Assembly: GCF_914767665.1 (NCBI RefSeq)
Contig: NC_059508.1
Coordinates: forward strand, 7,626,001 to 7,690,000
Source: Harmonia axyridis
Taxonomy: Eukaryota > Arthropoda > Insecta > Coleoptera > Coccinellidae
Reading direction: 5' to 3'
Length of the DNA stretch: 64,000 nucleotides
In this document: positions 10,676 through 22,084 of the stretch, one piece after another
Layout of the letters: every line of letters begins with the position of its first letter
Numbering within the stretch: position 1 is the first letter of the stretch
Program-made: the position numbers and the translations under genes
The notes under the pieces: model-generated
The model's input: the letters and a program-made list of their open reading frames with translations, nothing else
The model's database searches: none
Told to the model about the DNA's origin: nothing

Positions 10676-11287
10676 AACTCCTCACTTCTATAAGTTTCGT
10701 GTCCAAGGCAGGTTTTGCGTTGGCTAGCGATGGCGAGGCATTCCGTCACCAGGTGATCTGGAGTTTCTTCCTCCTCCCCATAGAATCTGCACTCTTCGTT
10801 TTCTGTTAGACCCATTCTCATGAGGTGTTTCCTAAGGCGGCAATGCCCTGTGAGGAATTCAGTGAGGACGTGTAGCATATTCTTACTAAGATCTAGATAC
10901 TTCTTGGATCTTGTAGAGTCAAAGTTTCGAAGAAACTTTTTGGGGTGATCCAAACCAGGAAGATTCCGCCAGAAATTTTCTCTTTCGGTTACTTCCTTTT
11001 CCTGAAACTCTTTCATGTAGGAACATTTGTCTACAGCACAGAATGGTTCCGGACCGATGAAAGGAGTTTGTGCTCCTTTTCTGGCAAGTGTGTTGGCCTC
11101 CTAATTCCCTCTGATTCCCGAGTGGCCGGGAACCCAGACTGAAAAGACCCTGTTATTCTTTCCCATTTCATTACGTTTTCTTCGGCACTCCAATACCATC
11201 TTAGAATCGATGATATGTGAGCTCAGTGCTTTAATTGCAGAGTGACTATCGGAATGTATTGATAACTCTATGTACAATACTAAATGT
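10676..11287 (-). pseudogene. I/R1-type LINE RNase H fragment, duplicated copy
   Basis: This is the duplicate of the fragment at 5417-6095, with the same TAG in the GNEEA motif and the same CRFYG knuckle. It lacks the last 20 or so codons because the duplication breakpoint falls inside the frame. The predicted protein ends with an alternative stop created at the junction. Confidence 0.85.
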
Positions 11288-11372
11288 CAACTGAATGTAC
11301 AGCCACTGAACTTTCGTGTATTTAAGTTTGATCTTAACGTTATTATACTCCATATAATTATCAATCGTCTCA

Positions 11373-11529
11373 CCGTCTAATTATTCGAGTAGATCCGTCT
11401 ATTCTCTATCGTGGAATTATCTGACTTTATCCGTCTTAACTCTAACGTCGAATTATTTAACTATATCCCTCTAATATCTAACATCGAATTCTTTAAATCT
11501 CTCTGTCTAATCTCTAACGTCGAATACCT
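11373..11529. repeat. degenerate 36-bp minisatellite (unit 2 copy)
   Basis: Copy of the array at 6181-6337. It contains the one base (C at 11527) that distinguishes the two large units in my reading, consistent with minisatellites mutating faster than their surroundings. Confidence 0.7.
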
Positions 11530-12476
11530 CCCTCGTTGATAAGTATCGTGTTCTCCAGTCTCAGTCTCAACTCAAGTCTCAAGTACTTCTTCCCTTACGT
11601 CTCCTTATATTGATAAATCTGCATTATCCACCCTTCTATGTATGTTCGATCGTGTAGTTATTGTATCGTAACGTCAGTAGCGTACCATTCAGTTGGGTTG
11701 GTTTAGAATTCGGATCCCACACTAATATGGTGAACAAAAGGAAAATATACGTTTCGTATACATTTCAGTAATATCTGCAGTATTTCAGTTTTCCTTGCAC
11801 AATTATGAAGAATACAGACTTTATGACGATATTATGATTGATGACTGTGTGCTGAAAAAGATGATTGATACCATGTACAGTGCATCCCATTTTGGGTGAG
11901 ACTGCCAGGTTTCTCGCTTGTTATTTAAGATAGAGCCTTGCGGTTTTCACGTTCCTGTCCTACTTTTTCGTGAAACTCAAGTTGGTCTGATCAGATTTTG
12001 CATAACTGTTTTCGTTCAAGAGATACAGGGTGATTGTGGAAATTGATACTTTTCGGACCCCTCCTTTATCTCCGAAGTTATTAGAAATAATGCTGAGGTA
12101 AAAACTACGTCTGAATCAGAATTTTGCGTAGAATCCAGTGGCGTACTCAATTTTTTTTTTCGGGGTATGGTTTTGAAGATTCAACACAAACCTATATATT
12201 TTTTTTAATGGAACACCCTATATATCATAACCTCGTTGAATTCGTTATTTTTTTCCCTTCAAAATGATGTATGATACTATATAGGTAGGATGGTCAGAAA
12301 TGTTAAAAAAACACTAAAACATTAAATAATGATGATTTTTTGTTAATGAGCAATGGATTTTCCATATGAAAAAAAGGATTAATTGGATAATTTTCATTTG
12401 TGATTTTTATTTATAGTAGAGTAAGCAAACAAATATAATACACTCATCACTAATATGAAAAACAAAACGTAGGTAC

Positions 12477-13852
12477 CAGTGGCGGCTCGTGAGCTTTCAT
12501 TCAGAGGAGGCCAAGCAAAAAAAATAGGTTTTTGACGTCCCAGAGAAGACAGTGGCATCATTCAAAAATTTTTCTAATTTTGAATCATAGCGGCTAATGA
12601 AACACAATAGCTTTTTAAAATTTCCCCTATTATCCGAATCTACACTTTCATCATGTCCTCTAAACGGCAATTCTTGAAAACAAAGGAACATAACTGCGTC
12701 AAATAATAATCTTTTCAAAATATCCCTGTTTTCTTTGACCTTTTCGTTGTGATCTATGATAGTTTGCCTATGACCCTGATCAAGTGAATTTACAATATTG
12801 AGTTTTCCGAACAATTTAAATTTAATTGATGCGCCTAAATGAGATTTTGATCTGCCATGTCTTTCAATAGACCTCTGTAAATTTTTTAAATCCGAATACC
12901 CTAATTTTGACCACACATTGTTTTCTGAATCGTCGGAGAAAAGTAAACAAAACCAACAAAATAATTTATTCCGAACTGTACTTCCGGTCAGCCACTCGCA
13001 TTTAGTGTACCATTGGACGCAGAAGGAACGATTATAGATAGATAGATAGGATTATGCCTGGAATTGACAATTAAATTTTGCATAGCAGGCTGAGGTGTTT
13101 TTGTAGTTTTGGTAATGAAAATTTTGTCATCGTAAGGCATTTGGCTGAACTTTTTAATCAAAATAAAATCTACAATATCTTCAGTAACTCTGAGTTCCCT
13201 ACTGACACTATCATTTTCGTTTCTAGTTTCCGACGTTTCCGTTTCCATTTTTCTCGATAAAATATATCTGAATAGCCAGCCAATATCCTTCCTTACCTAC
13301 AAACTTTGCCGAACAATCCTAACACGAAACCACAAACAAGACGCCGAAAGGAATAAAAAGTACTGGCCTATCTTTATCTTTCCCTAATTCTGGCGCTAAT
13401 AAACAGAAACAGCTGAGCTGACCCATCGTTAATCGCCGTGGATCATGTTCGGGCGCTTTCGGTCAACGGAGACAGGGCCTCCGGCACGTGATATCCAGCT
13501 CGAATTTAGAGTGGCCGGTGCTTCGTATCGGGAGAAATTTGAAATTCTACGTTCAAGACAAACGCGACTAGATAGGAATTGGGCCTCCGCGACCCGCGTC
13601 TGGAGTCTGCTGTATTCTTTAGCGCATCGCATGCCTGTAGTACGGTGCAGCGATGCGCAATCTTCTCAGTTTTGAAGTCTGTTGCGGAGAATGTATAAAT
13701 ATGATGAAATATTGGGGTAAAAAGTATCCAGAAATTTGAATATTCTATTGATTTAGGTTAACATAATATAGTTGGACTTGAACTAAGAATTATAATGCGG
13801 TAAAATTTGGGGAGGCCCGGCCTCCTCTGCCTCCTCTGAGCGGCCGCCACTG
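12477..13852 (-). mobile_element. hAT transposon (unit 2 copy)
   Basis: Identical to 7285-8660, including termini and the 8-bp flanks GTAGGTAC at 12469-12476 and 13853-13860. The transposase fragment is at 12497-13248 on the minus strand with the same frameshift. It is present because the whole 5.2-kb block was duplicated. Confidence 0.92.
12497..13248 (-). pseudogene. hAT transposase N-terminal fragment (unit 2 copy)
   Basis: Same broken gene as at 7305-8056: N-terminal frame 13248-12988, a frameshift at the ATAG tract, then TTF finger and DUF4371-like start in frame 12916-12497. No differences were seen between the copies. Confidence 0.82.
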
Positions 13853-13979
13853 GTAGGTACCTACCTAATAGCAACAAATGAATAATAAAAAAATTCATTA
13901 ACATTGCATAATATCTTACAGATTAAACTGTTCAAATTGCTGTCCATTTTCTCAAATAAATAACATACAACATGATATT

Positions 13980-15203
13980 TCAAATATGCGAATAGTAATC
14001 ACGAAATTCTTCAATGGAATAAAAAGCATTTTCAGCTAGGAGTGACTTTATTTTTGTTCTAAAAAGTGAAGGTGTCCTAGAGTCTTTCATATTAGATGGT
14101 AACGGATTATATAGGGACATTCCCGCATACATGGGAGATTTTTTGTACATTTCTCGCTTCGGTCGCGGCAGCGCAAAATTGGTATTTTGTCTAGTAGAGT
14201 AGGTGTGTACATCACTGCAAACTTTAAGGGAACTTTTTTTGTCATGGATGTGGGACAATAATTTATAAATATATATAGAGATAAGGGTTAGGATACCATA
14301 CTTCTTGAAATAAGGTCTACATGACTGTCTAGACTGGAGACCAAAAACTAATCGGATGGCTCTCTTTTGGGCGATGAAAACTCTTTGTCTGTCGGTTGCC
14401 TGACCCCAGACTGTTATTGCATAGCTCAAGATAGAATGAACATACGCGTAATAAACTTCTATTAGTACGTTAGACTGAAAATAATTTTTCAGTACACTAA
14501 TTGCGTAACATGCTCCGTTAAGCTTTTTGCAGATTCCATCGACTTGTGCGTTCCAGTTAAAATGTTCGTCTATTATGACGCCAAGAAACTTAGTTTCTTC
14601 TGAGCTCCTGAGCAAAATTTTGTCAAATTTCACCTCGATGTGAGTCTTTGGTCTGCTTAAATCCATCATAACCGTCTCATCTACATTTATAATGAGATTG
14701 TTCAGGGTGCACCAGGATTGAAATTGATGCAACACCGCCTTCACCTTAACCTTCAACATACTCGCAGACACGTCATGGACAACTATACATGCATCGTCCG
14801 CATAAAGGAATACTTTCCCATCCTTTATGGATAATGGGAGATCATTAATGTACATTAAAAATATTAATGGCCCCAAGATACTACCTTGGGGAGTACCATA
14901 AGATGAACTGAAGTTCTCCGAAAGATCATTGTTGAACTCAACCCTAAAATCACGATTATTCAAAAATGAGTACATGGTTTCATTTAAGAATCCCCTGATA
15001 CCCAAGCAGTCCATTTTTTCGCAACAAACACTATGCTCAAGCAATCGAAGGCGCGTGCCAAATCGAAAAAGTTGGAGCTGCTGCATACATTCCTTTGTCA
15101 GGTGAAGTTCGTTGAGACATACAATCTCCGGTAGATGAATACTGAGTAGAGCCTCCACCAAATTAACCTTGGAACTGGAGAGACCCTGAATATTCCAGTT
15201 CAT
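13980..15203 (-). pseudogene. LINE ORF2, internally deleted (unit 2 copy)
   Basis: The 407-codon protein is identical to that at 8788-10011, with the same endonuclease-RT deletion fusion and the same one-base frameshift at FDLARAFD. Unlike the unit 1 copy, this one still lies downstream of the complete ORF1 of the same LINE. Here the original gene order (ORF1 15631-16422, then ORF2) can be seen, interrupted only by the CR1-like fragment. Confidence 0.85.
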
Positions 15204-15211
15204 AACTACAG

Positions 15212-15613
15212 TTGAGTAGTTTTGGTGACCGTCGTGTCCGGGGTGACTTGATTGTGACTTATCGCATCTTAAACAATTTTATTGGTGGTGATCTCGCTGA
15301 CATCTTTATGATGAACGAAAATCATCTCCGGGGCCACCGGTATAAGTTATACCACGAGGTGTTTCGTACACATGCGAGAGAGTCTTTCCTGCCGAATCGG
15401 GTATTCGGTAGGTGGAACTCTTTACCGGAGAGTGTCGTGGGTGCTGAGAGTGTGAATTCGTTCAAAAACAGATTAGACTCTATTTTTGCTCAGAATGTGT
15501 TTTGTTTTGTTTCTTACATTTATCTCCTAAGGTGTTTATTTTTCTTTTTTGTATGAGATTTATAGGCCATATGGCCTCATCTCAGTATCTGTTTATAATA
15601 ATAATAATAATAA
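15212..15613 (+). mobile_element. CR1-like LINE 3' end (unit 2 copy)
   Basis: Duplicate of 10020-10421, with the 114-codon C-terminal frame at 15212-15556 and the (AAT)n tail at 15595-15613. It separates ORF1 from ORF2 of the minus-strand LINE. Confidence 0.78.
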
Positions 15614-15630
15614 CACTCCAGGTTTTCATT

Positions 15631-16422
15631 TTATCTCTGGGTATTGCTTGAGGTTGCTGGCACGGAAATTCCTGATCTTGCTCGAAAAAAACGAAATCTC
15701 TTGATAAGGATTCCCTGGGGCCAGTAATTGGCATCGTACAGAACGTCATGCAGGTCTTTATGAGCTCCTACTCTAAAAGATGAGTAAGTGCTATCCTTAG
15801 ATTCAAGTTTCTGAATTTCAAAATTGTAGTTCGGGGAATTAGCCTTCAGATACTCATTTAATTGGCTCACTTCTGTTTTTGGATCACATCTACCAACATA
15901 AAGCCACAATTTGGACTCTCGAGTTCGGAAAGCTGGTTCAATGTCCTCATTTTCTTTTTTCCTTTTTTCGCCAATAACGATATTTTGTTGTCTCTGACTT
16001 TTCATGTCTTTTGTTCTTTTTGTTCTTTTGTTGAGTCTGATCTTCTTATCAACAACATTATGATTTGTCAATTTAATCCTGGATCGACCTTCAAAAGAGG
16101 ATTGAGCTGATTCAGTTTTGTTTGTTTGGGAGTCACTGGTACCGGAGTCGTTCCTCTCAACAATCGTTTCTAATGAAGATCCTGCCGAAGTAAAGGATAT
16201 TTCCGGATCCAAAGAATCGTTGGGATTGACAATTTTCGTTACTTGTTCTAGAAGTTGGATATTACTCTGCTTTAATTCCATTATTTCGTTCTTCAGAGAA
16301 TCGATAATCTTTTCCAATCTATCAGCATGTTCTTTCATAGCACCCTTCATAATTTCCCTGATATCAGCCTCCGAAATTATACCATCCTTGGTATCTTGTT
16401 GCATTTTGTTTCTTGTATTCAT
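15631..16422 (-). CDS. LINE ORF1 protein, full-length frame (coiled coil plus RRM-like domain)
   Basis: A 263-codon uninterrupted frame, the cleanest long coding sequence in the window. Residues 17-65 are heptad-like and charged, a probable trimerising coiled coil. Residues 70-120 are Ser/Thr-rich. Residues 126-157 are strongly basic, suited to RNA binding. Residues 170-246 (KLWLYVGRC, then SSFRVGA, YWPQGILIKRF) match the RRM-like domain of Jockey/CR1-type ORF1 proteins, which bind element RNA. The first ATG is at 16420-16422. The stop is followed closely by the ORF2 region, now interrupted by the CR1-like insertion. The frame is intact, but its partner ORF2 is dead, so autonomous mobility is impossible. 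The last part lies in duplication unit 2. Confidence 0.82.
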   Translation of the reverse strand: MNTRNKMQQDTKDGIISEADIREIMKGAMKEHADRLEKIIDSLKNEIMELKQSNIQLLEQVTKIVNPNDSLDPEISFTSAGSSLETIVERNDSGTSDSQTNKTESAQSSFEGRSRIKLTNHNVVDKKIRLNKRTKRTKDMKSQRQQNIVIGEKRKKENEDIEPAFRTRESKLWLYVGRCDPKTEVSQLNEYLKANSPNYNFEIQKLESKDSTYSSFRVGAHKDLHDVLYDANYWPQGILIKRFRFFRARSGISVPATSSNTQR

Positions 16423-16880
16423 TGTGCTAGATGAATAATAGTGATAACTGTCAAAGTTATCGTATTTAAGATTTAAAAGACGTGGAGCACCGTTTTACAC
16501 GTCCGTCTTCGCGTACAGTCAATATAGAAATGATCTGAAACATATTGAGGTTTCAAGTGCGTAGGTATCTTGTTTCATTCTTCATTCTTGTTTGGCCGCC
16601 TCGATGAAAAGTTCAGTTTACAACCTATAATTTCTGAAATAGAGAGGCAAGCTTTTTCTTTAGTTGCGTTATCGAATCAATCAATAGAACAGTATGAATT
16701 TTCAACGTGGGGAATTCCGGGTGTGGAAAATTCGAGAATTATTTATCGATGTAAAAATAATCGTGCAAGTTCGAAATTCACCTAATGCGAGATCGTAAAT
16801 TCCAACAGCGTTTACCAATTTTTCGTTGACCTCACAGTTCATGGAAATTTGAGCTCGAAATAGAACTACCCCTACATTTA
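16423..16880. other. probable LINE 5' untranslated region and flank
   Basis: Upstream of ORF1 on the minus strand there is about 100 bp of less AT-rich sequence, with CGTGGAGCACCG and CGTCCGTCTTCGCG around 16475-16515. It is a candidate LINE 5' end, although the exact boundary cannot be fixed. From about 16560 to 16880 nothing is recognised. Confidence 0.35.
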
Positions 16881-16910
16881 TACAGGGTGAGCCTTTGACT
16901 CGTAACTATA

Positions 16911-18384
16911 CACTGCTCAACAATTGATAGGGATCACTACTTGTTCTAAATTTATTTCTGAAATATTCGCTCCAAGATTATAAATTTAGTCACATATCAA
17001 AGTATTTTCAGTTGATAATATGATTCACTTGAGAAAAGAATGAAAAAATGGAAAATTGGAGAGAAAAAAAGACTTCATTAGGAACACTCAAAATTCTGTG
17101 TTTGAATAATATAAAAATTTTATGATGAAACCACAAGAAGGCTGAAGTTTCGGTTAAGCTAGTACCTAGTTGGTCCCCCACGAGCTCGTCTCAAGCATTC
17201 TACCCTACGAGGCATACTTTCGATCAAACGATTTATAAAATTTTGGGGCAAATTCGTCCAAATATCCCGTAAAGCGTTAGAAAGGTCCTCCAGGTTATTG
17301 ATCGGTTGTTCTGAGGTTGACAATTGTCTAGACATCTCAGACCAGACATGTTCGATGCAATTCATGTCTGGAGAGCGAGCTGGCCAGTCCATCCTATCAA
17401 TAGCATGAGTTTCTAGCGCTTCATTAACCAGACGACTACGGTGTGGACGGGCATTATCGTCAATTGAAATGAAATTCTCGCCCACGGCAGCCGCAAACGG
17501 AACAATTATGGGTTCAATAATCATATCGTGATATCTCTGGCTGGTCATGATGGTGTTCTGCAGAACAACCAACTCTGTGCGTTGGTTCAAACAAATGCCT
17601 CCCCATACACATATAGAACCTCCGCCAAAAGCTGTTGTGGGTACCATTAACTATTCTGCATACCTTCGACCTCTTTCCCTCCAAGCAAGAATACGTCCAT
17701 CGGAGTTACCAAACGAAATCTAGACTCATCCCTAAATAAACATCGGCTCCAATCTTCAAGTGCCCAATTGCGGTGCTCCTCAGCCCATTGCCGTCGATGA
17801 ACCCGGTGTTCCCTATTCAAACGGGGATGTTGTACCCTCCTACGTGCTCTCAAACCACGAACATGCGGTCGTCGTCTTACAGTCTGGTTCGAAATTAGAA
17901 CTCCTGTTGCAACTCTCAGTGATCTATTGAGCCGCGACGCCGGGTAAGTGGGATTTCTCCTAGCATTGAGGATCAAAAGACGATCTTGGGCAGCTGTTGT
18001 ATTGCGCTGCCGACCTCCCCCATGAACATAAGCTACTGAGTCGTTTTGGATGAACCTATTCCAAGCCCGACTCACGACACTTTGCGAAACATTCAACCGC
18101 CGGGACACTTCTCGCTGGGACAATCCTTCCTGTATCCACCGTATGATTTGGTCCAGTTGCACAGGAGCCAAACGTCTTCTCGGCATGAGTGATAAGCTGA
18201 TATTGTTCTCATTTGTTCAATTATTGTCACCTTATGTGTTTGAATGTGAGAAAAAAACAGATTTAATTACAAATATCACATTGCTTTTCACTCCACCTGT
18301 ATGTACAGATATTCATGAGATAACTGGAAAAAAATACAAATGAAGAGAAGTTCATAAGTGATCCCTAACAATTGTTGATCAGTG
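16911..18384 (-). mobile_element. Tc1-like transposon, near complete
   Basis: Terminal repeats CACTGCTCAACAATTG at 16911 and CAATTGTTGATCAGTG ending at 18384 are near-perfect inverted copies, flanked by TA on both sides (16909-16910 and 18385-18386). The length of 1,474 bp fits Tc1 elements. The transposase is on the minus strand and fills most of the element. It inserted at a TA inside the terminal region of a MITE, so it is younger than that MITE insertion. Confidence 0.93.
17159..18186 (-). pseudogene. Tc1-family D34E transposase with two lesions
   Basis: Two abutting frames (18186-17647, 179 codons; 17647-17159, 162 codons) together give a full-length Tc1 transposase. Residues 1-60 of the first are the paired helix-turn-helix (QREVSRRLNVSQSVVSRAW), then an HTH_Tnp-like part, then the first catalytic Asp in LFRDESRF (residue 153). 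The second frame holds GGGSICVWGGI, the second Asp in DDNARPH (D64) and the Glu in MNCIEHVW (E99), a spacing of 34. A frameshift near 17705 and an in-frame TAG near 17653 separate the halves. All three catalytic residues survive, so decay appears recent. Confidence 0.9.
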
Positions 18385-18706
18385 TATTTCAACCGAAGAT
18401 TCCTGAGGTAAAAAAAAACATATTTTTCTTTTACTATTTTTTCCGATTCGATTTTTTTTCTCACTTAGTATACCAGATATTCTGGAGTTTACTGGACTTC
18501 GACGGAATTTTATATTCGGAAAGATTCATCACATCAATAAAACACTATATTCCTATCTATGATCATTCCCTTCGATTCCATACCATTTCGAGATATAACT
18601 AAAAATTACATTTTTTTATGGATTTTCAACAGCTTGTATCTTGTTTCCTCTAACCTCAGGAATCTTCGGTTGAAATATATGTACAAGTCAAAGACTCACC
18701 CTGTAT

Positions 18707-18860
18707 ATGAGATAGTTCCATATTTAAATTAAGTTTTTTAAAATGTAAAATCTGTAGAAGCCACTGAGTATCCAAACAATTGTTATTTATATAATAACGT
18801 GTGAAAATAGAATGAACGAAATTCAATTTTGGATTTTCATTCAAATGAAGACCAATTCAA
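18707..18860. other. short unassigned spacer
   Basis: AT-rich flank between the MITE end and the start of the long direct repeats. Nothing is recognised. Confidence 0.5.
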
Positions 18861-20035
18861 TTAAAAACCATTTTATTCGCACTCTATGTGCGAATATAAA
18901 TACGTTTCAGTTTTAATTTGCAACTGAATGACACGATAAAAAAAATCGATGGTGGTTTTTCAAGCCCTACAAAATTAATCGCTGTCAGAGCAGGATATTA
19001 CACAACACGGAATTAGGAGGAATTAGATGTTAACAAAGACCTCAGATATTAAATCCTACTCATTTCGCCCTCATTGTTGACATTTCTCTGGAATGAAAGT
19101 GTACGGAACGTTATCATTGAATGCAAACAAAAACTACCCGAGGTCTGACTACATTATTTTGTTAAACGTCTCAACTTACACTCTAGATTGTCTGGGTCGT
19201 TGACAGAGTGTACCGTTTGAATTTGTTTTCTTTTCGAAATTAGTTCTGTGACTTCTGTATACATAGAACTTCTAAGTTGACTCATCTTGCTACAGAGAAC
19301 ACTTCCTTGAACAGCTTGAGTCCAAGTTTCCAGCAATTCATTAGGAGCTAGGTATTTTGAATAAACCCTGGCATTATAGAGGATCGTCTCTGGAGCTAGA
19401 ATGTGTAGATTTGGTTGTTTCTATTGGCAAATATAATCCAAGTTCCACCGCATGCCTATTTGGTTACTTTCATTGGCTGCAGCTGTCACTTATTCATTAT
19501 CTCTCTAACGATTGTAAAGAACAGTGCGGTCCGTGAGGAATTTAACGAAATGAGCATTTTTACTACGTTCCGATTCGTTGTGTAGCTGAATATTTCTTTT
19601 TATTTGGATAAAATATATTCAAACCAAGAAAAGGCCAGAATATAATTAATATTCTGGAGTTCTCCAAGTTACCAGAAATTTATTAGGGAGCAGGGAATTC
19701 ATTGTCTTACTAGTGCATTTGAATAGATCCCAGTAAGCTAGTTGATCGTCAAATGTAAAAGTATGTATCAATTTCATCACTTTCATTGCCAGAAAGAGTA
19801 CACGTGCTGTCGCGTGGCAATTTGATCGTTCTTATTGGTGGGAGTTGATCTCATCTTTGATATCTCATCATTAGAACAATTTTATCAATGTCATTAGTCA
19901 TTACTAGTTTGCCTAAACTTCAGACATAACATTTCCAAGTTCATCTAATATACTTTTGTGTGCTTATGTCATCATAGTTGATAATGTTCATTGCTAGTTT
20001 ATTACATTTCTTAAATATAGTAGTAGACTCATCTC
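18861..20035. repeat. long diverged direct repeat, copy 1
   Basis: Starting at CCATTTTATTCGCACTCTATGTG, about 1.2 kb is repeated from 20323 onward with roughly 85-90% identity and small indels. Shared landmarks include TACAAAATTAATCGCTGTCAG, GGAGGAATTAGATGTTAAC and GCATGCCTATTTGGTTACT. No protein, terminal repeat or target duplication is evident. It could be a non-coding or non-autonomous element, or simple tandem duplication of intergenic DNA. Confidence 0.75.
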
Positions 20036-20322
20036 GCTACTGAGAACACTGCTTTGAATATCTTGAGTAGGTATAGTTAATCTAAATTTACTTGGAAGAA
20101 GCCAGAACGTTTTAATTATACAAGGGTTGTCCAAATTTCCAGCAATACATCAGGAGTCAGGGTATTTATTGCGTAAGAGTACCTAGTTTTGAATAAACTC
20201 TGGGATTAAAGCGGATCGTCCCTGAAACCAGAATAAGTAGATTTGGTTGTTTCTATTGGCTAATATAGTACAAATTACACTGCATGCATATTCGGTTACT
20301 TTCATTGGATGTCACTTATTTA
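20036..20322. repeat. partial middle copy of the long direct repeat
   Basis: This segment repeats the part of the unit containing ACAAGGGTTGTCCAA, CCAGCAATACATCAGGAG and GCATGCATATTCGGTTACT. The same module is present near 19326-19500 and 20803-20990. The array therefore holds two long copies with a partial copy between them. Confidence 0.65.
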
Positions 20323-21760
20323 TCAAAAAACATTTTATTCCACTCTATGTGCGAATGTAAATACGTTTAATTTGCAATTGTATGACACGATAAAAAAATG
20401 GTGGTTTTTCAAACCCTACAAAATTAATCGCTGTCAGACTAGGATATTAAACAACACGGGATTAGGAGGAATTATATGTTAACAAAGACCCCAGATATTA
20501 AATCCTACTCATTTTGCCCTCATTGTTGACATTTCCCTGGAATGAAAGTGTACGGATCGTTATCATCTGTCTGACTACATTATTTTGTTAAACGTCTCAA
20601 CTTAAACTCTGGATTGTCTGAGTCGTTGAAAGAGTCTACTTGTTTTCTTCTCGAAATTAGTTGTTTGTGACTTCTGTATACATATAACTCCGTAATAGAC
20701 TCATCTCGCTACAGAGAACACTTTCCTTGTTCATCTTGAATAGTAATAGTTTATCCAAAATCACTCGGAGGGAGTCAGAAAGTTTTTATTATACAAGGGT
20801 TGTCCAAGTTTCCAGCAATTAATCAGGAGCCAGTGTATTTATTGCTTAACAGTTCTTTTGAATAAACCCTGGTATTACAGCGAATCGTCTCGAACCAGAA
20901 TGTGTAGATTTGGTTGGTTCTATTGGCTAATATAGTCAACGTTCCACCGCATGCCTATTTGGTTACTTTCATTGGCTGCAGCTGTCACTTATTTATTATT
21001 TTTCTAACGATTCGCATAGAACAGTGTGGTCCATAGGGGGTTTAATGAAATGAGCATTTTTACCTGGTTTTAGTTCGTTGGGTGGCTGATTTTTTCTTCT
21101 TATTTGGATAAAGTATATTCAAACTTACTTTAGTGGGCTAGATAGATCCCAGTATATTATACGATCGTCATATGAAATAGTGTCGATTTCATCACTTTCA
21201 TTGCCAGGAATAGTAGACGTCGCGTTGCAATTTGATCACACTTATTGGTGGGAGTTGTGCTCATCTTCGACATCTCATCATTAGAAGTAGTTTGGTGAGT
21301 TATTAAGGGCTGTTGAAGAAAATTTAATCGAACAGTCATCGAAAAAATGAAATAGGTGTTTAAAAATTTCTGTGACATGTTGAAAACATGTGAATATTTT
21401 GCGATCAAATCTATTCCTCCTCTTCCTTTCAAAATCGATAATGATACTTCAAACTTCAAACTTGACGTCAACATGACTGAAGAAAATGATTTCGCATCCT
21501 AAGGACCGTAATACCTCAGAAGAGGGGATTTTTGGTGGAATACGAAAAGCACTAGGTGGAATAATCCAATAAATTTTTCACTACATTCTCTGATTGATTA
21601 TATCAATGTTAATACTAGTTTGCCTTAACTTCAGACAAAACATTTCCAAGTTCATTTAAAATACTTTTGTGTGCTTATAATTTTATGCAACGGTTATGTC
21701 ATCATAGTTGATAATGTTCCTTGCTAGTATATTACAGGTCTTGAATATAGAATAATCAAA
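20323..21760. repeat. long diverged direct repeat, copy 2, with an internal insertion
   Basis: Corresponds to 18861-20035. Homology is interrupted between about 21295 and 21590 by roughly 290 bp absent from copy 1, then resumes with TACTAGTTTGCCTTAACTTC. The extra segment contains a minus-strand frame of 105 codons (21157-21474) that mixes repeat and insert sequence and matches no family I know. Confidence 0.7.
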
Positions 21761-22084
21761 GTTTAAGTAGAATAACAGAAGCATTGATTATGTGATAAAA
21801 AAGCTATCAACGTCTCAAATTATATAAAAGAATCGACTTCAAAATTTAGTACAATAATTGACAAGTGTAGCTATTAAAAAGCGTGCGCCCATGGTTGCGG
21901 TATGAAAACTGGACAAGCGTTTTTATAGAGTCGTTCAAGTAAGATTGAAAGAACTATACAACTGAAAAGGGAACGAAGGTCTTCATAGATAAACAAACAC
22001 AAGGTTTCTTTTGAAACGAAAACCATCAACGTTTTTGTGAAACCTATCTTCCCAGGTATTCGATTTTTCGATTCGTCGGCATTA

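Larger units (their letters stand above)
10672..15863. repeat. tandem segmental duplication, unit 2 (5,192 bp)
   Basis: This is the second copy of the 5484-10671 block in the same orientation, directly adjoining unit 1. In the stretches compared by eye the only difference is C at 11527 in place of T at 6335. At its right edge the LINE ORF1 continues without interruption into unique sequence, so the right edge is ancestral. At its left edge ORF1 is fused to the LINE RNase H fragment, so the internal junction is the new one. Confidence 0.95.
16881..18706. mobile_element. MITE with TACAGGGTGAG ends, interrupted by a Tc1-like element
   Basis: The left end is TACAGGGTGAGCCTTTGACT at 16881. The right end is the inverted form GTCAAAGACTCACCCTGTA finishing at 18706. 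Just inside the right end, CGGTTGAAATATATG matches TTTCAACCG immediately right of the Tc1 insert. Removing 16911-18384 leaves a continuous element of about 350 bp. A second, uninterrupted copy lies at 27104-27434. It has no coding capacity. Its autonomous partner is unknown. Confidence 0.82.

Noticed and set aside
15862..16438. Two plus-strand frames of 82 and 106 codons
   Set aside because: Antisense shadows of the LINE ORF1, whose domain order supports the minus strand.
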